NCBI RefSeq assembly: GCF_030463565.1
Contig: NC_134644.1
Location: 128,771,388-128,835,387 of the forward strand
DNA: 64,000 nt
Source: Pelecanus crispus
Taxonomy: Eukaryota > Chordata > Aves > Pelecaniformes > Pelecanidae
Reading direction: 5' to 3'
Each line of letters begins with the position of its first letter. Position 1 is the stretch's first letter. Of this stretch, positions 61,748 through 64,000 are shown piece after piece. Position numbers and translations under genes: made by a program. The notes beneath the pieces are model-generated. The model made no database searches and was not told the origin of the DNA. It saw only the letters and a program-made list of their open reading frames with translations.

Positions 61748-64000
61748 GCTACTCTGTCAGCATAGCAGCGTACTCACTACTCACTTAACTCAGAAGACTG
61801 TGTTGACCCTTGGGCTTTGTTTCTTCAGGATTTCTCACATTCCAATTTAATGTATTTCCTTCTGACTGCCTTGCCTTTCCATAAAACCTAGATTTTATCG
61901 GTTTTCTAGCCCAGAGATCCGAACTGCATATTTCTGAAATTTTCTTGTTTGAAATGCTAAAGAGCCTCTTACAGCTATTTCATATTGATACCAGTGTCGA
62001 GATGTTCCTTCCTTTCATAAAGTGCTCTTTGAAAGCTATCCCACCAATCTGGGTTTTAACAATGAACCAAAGGAACACCAAAGAATAAAACCAAGAGGAA
62101 TTGCAAAGTGTGTGGTTGCATTTTTTAAGCCAACTAGATCAAAAAGAAACTGAAACAGGCCCTCTGCAAGGCTACTGACAAAAAGATGATTCACTGCATT
62201 TAAGCTCACAGTTGTTTCAGCAGGTGACAGGAGCTGCTGCTGACCCACACCAAAATGCTACGCGACACAATACTGTATTAAAGAAAAATGAGTTTAAGTG
62301 TTAGCTGTATAGTCTTTTCTGTGGCTCGACTAATGTAATGATGACATTTCAATATGCTTATATGGTAAAATCAGTTTTTTTGTGAGGGTTCTCTTAAAAA
62401 TCAGTCTTACTCAGAATTAATTCACCACTCTGTTCCAAAAAAGTGGTGTATGAATGGTCACAGATATGGCAGAACCAAACACATATTCATGCAAATTAAA
62501 GATATGTAATGACAGTTATATGCCAAAATAAAATGAAGAGAATTTGACACTTGAAAAGCATCTTTCATCCTGAAGTTTTCATATGAATCCTAAACCCATA
62601 TTGACACTGGAATGCTAGTAGTATATATCAAATGATCACATATTTCTTGTCTGTTTGTCTTTCAACAGTTTTTCTGTTTGGAGATGGTAGAATAACACAC
62701 ACATATAATTTTAATTTTATGTATAATTTAAAATGTATTTAAAATTTAAACAAAATCAAAATAAAGGAAACTGTAAGCTAACAGAGGCATTTCAATGTCA
62801 TCAGTAGTTTACCACTGTAATGCCTTCATGTAAAAACAAGCAGCACCATGGAAAGCAGAAGTGGTGAAGTCTGGTTTTTAGACTTGCTTCCTCTGCTTCA
62901 TTTGATGGTGTCAGCTAAGCAGTGAGTTCTGACTACCACATTTCCATGGCTGGAAATTTCATAACATCCCTCTTGGCAACAGATTTCTGGATGTTTTTGA
63001 AGAGCTGAGATCAGCCTACATTCTCTCAGTGAAGATACTAAGAAAGCCATCCTTCTCCAACTGGCTGCCTTTTTTTTCTTTAAATTTCAGAAACTCTGCA
63101 TGTTAGGACTTGTTCTATTAGTCAAATTTAATAGTTTATACTATAAGCAAAAATTACAGGACGTGCAAACTCACATATGCTATGTATACATAAAAGATGA
63201 TTGCATAAGCCTTGTTTCTTTGGGATAAAAAGGAATTATGTCTTGCCAGAAGCAGGAAGAATAATTTAAGGGGATTAAAAGAAAAAAAAAATAATTAAAC
63301 TTCTTCATCCATCCACTTGCTGATGTTTATGTGCATAGTTGCATATACAGAGCTAAGGATTAGGTCTTCAAATTTCAGCACATTCAAAGATGTCTAAAGT
63401 GAAATAGTACATGTGATCACATTTAGCATGTAAAATAAGAGGAAATATTTTTAATGATGTTACGAAATGCTAGCAAGTAAATCGTTAAAGAAAATATTTT
63501 CATGTTCTTCACTTAATGCTCTGTAGCATCTTTTTTACTTATGCAAGCCAATAGAAGGTTGCAGTGTCTCTGAAATAATTATATCTGCTCTTTAAAAGCA
63601 GAAGTTTGTTACTCCAAAGAGGCAATAATCTCAGGGAGGAAGTTTAAGTCTCATCCTCTGGTTTACATTTAGTAATTTGACTAGTGTCTGTAAAAATTAA
63701 AATAATCTTACAGGTTAGTTTTCTGCGTCTTTATTTTCCAAGGCAATTATTTACCAACTGTCCAACAGTGATGCTAAAATTACCTATACAGTAAGACAGA
63801 GGAAGAATGTCAAGGTTATTTACGAACTCTGAAATATTTGAAGGGCAATGCAAATTTAGCAGGAGGGGAAGAACATCAGGAAGATAAAAAGGCTTCTTAC
63901 TTTGCAATTTTCTCTTAGTAAACTGTATCTGAAGCAGGCTTAAATATTACACTTGATATATTACATCTTCTGTTTCATTTGAGCAGCTCTTTTATACACT
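61748..64000. other. Intergenic, nothing recognised
   Basis: AT-rich unique sequence to the window end. No gene or repeat is recognised. Confidence 0.6.

Noticed and set aside
1..64000. CRISPR array, operons, phage or bacterial systems
   Set aside because: Spliced vertebrate gene structure, CR1 and ERV repeats show this is avian nuclear DNA; no regularly spaced direct repeats were seen.

Overview
This window is vertebrate nuclear DNA and almost certainly comes from a bird. The evidence is several CR1 LINE copies with the avian 3' octamer tail (ATTCTATG-like), an AT-rich background with few CpGs, short introns, and one gene that reads as avian SNAI2 (Slug). Two related ERVL-like solo LTRs, of a kind I associate with non-galliform birds, suggest Neoaves rather than chicken or turkey. 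That last step rests on remembered family resemblance, not a search.

Layout. 1-38.7 kb is the intergenic flank 3' of SNAI2. It holds an old CR1 copy (about 1.89-3.16 kb), a nested or tandem CR1 pair on the minus strand (7.0-8.1 kb), CR1 tails (8.8, 14.3, 25.2 kb), an old tRNA-derived SINE (25.6 kb), a solo LTR (26.35-26.90 kb) and a plus-strand CR1 (35.0-35.45 kb). 38.7-42.3 kb holds the only gene I can support: SNAI2 on the minus strand, with three coding exons, a complete 268-residue reading frame, a 3' UTR of about 1 kb and a recognisable promoter. 42.3-64 kb is the 5' flank. It has a strong CpG island about 5 kb upstream of the SNAI2 start codon with no recognisable gene attached, MIR-like fragments, microsatellites, and a second solo LTR (61.14-61.75 kb) homologous to the first but inverted.

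Regulation. The sequence suggests several layers of SNAI2 control. The promoter has an inverted CCAAT box, a CACCTG E-box that Snail-family proteins can bind, and a TATA-like element. Two CTTTGAA motifs (TCF/LEF type) lie about 0.7 kb upstream. In the 3' UTR, seed matches for miR-200b/c, miR-203 and miR-1/206 lie within 39 nt of each other, and an alternative poly(A) signal follows directly.

I found no undescribed multi-gene system. The most unusual items are the orphan CpG island, the clustered microRNA sites, three near-perfect or perfect hairpins, a perfect DR1 nuclear-receptor element, and two small splice-bounded candidate exons. No tRNA, rRNA, CRISPR or bacterial-type feature is present.
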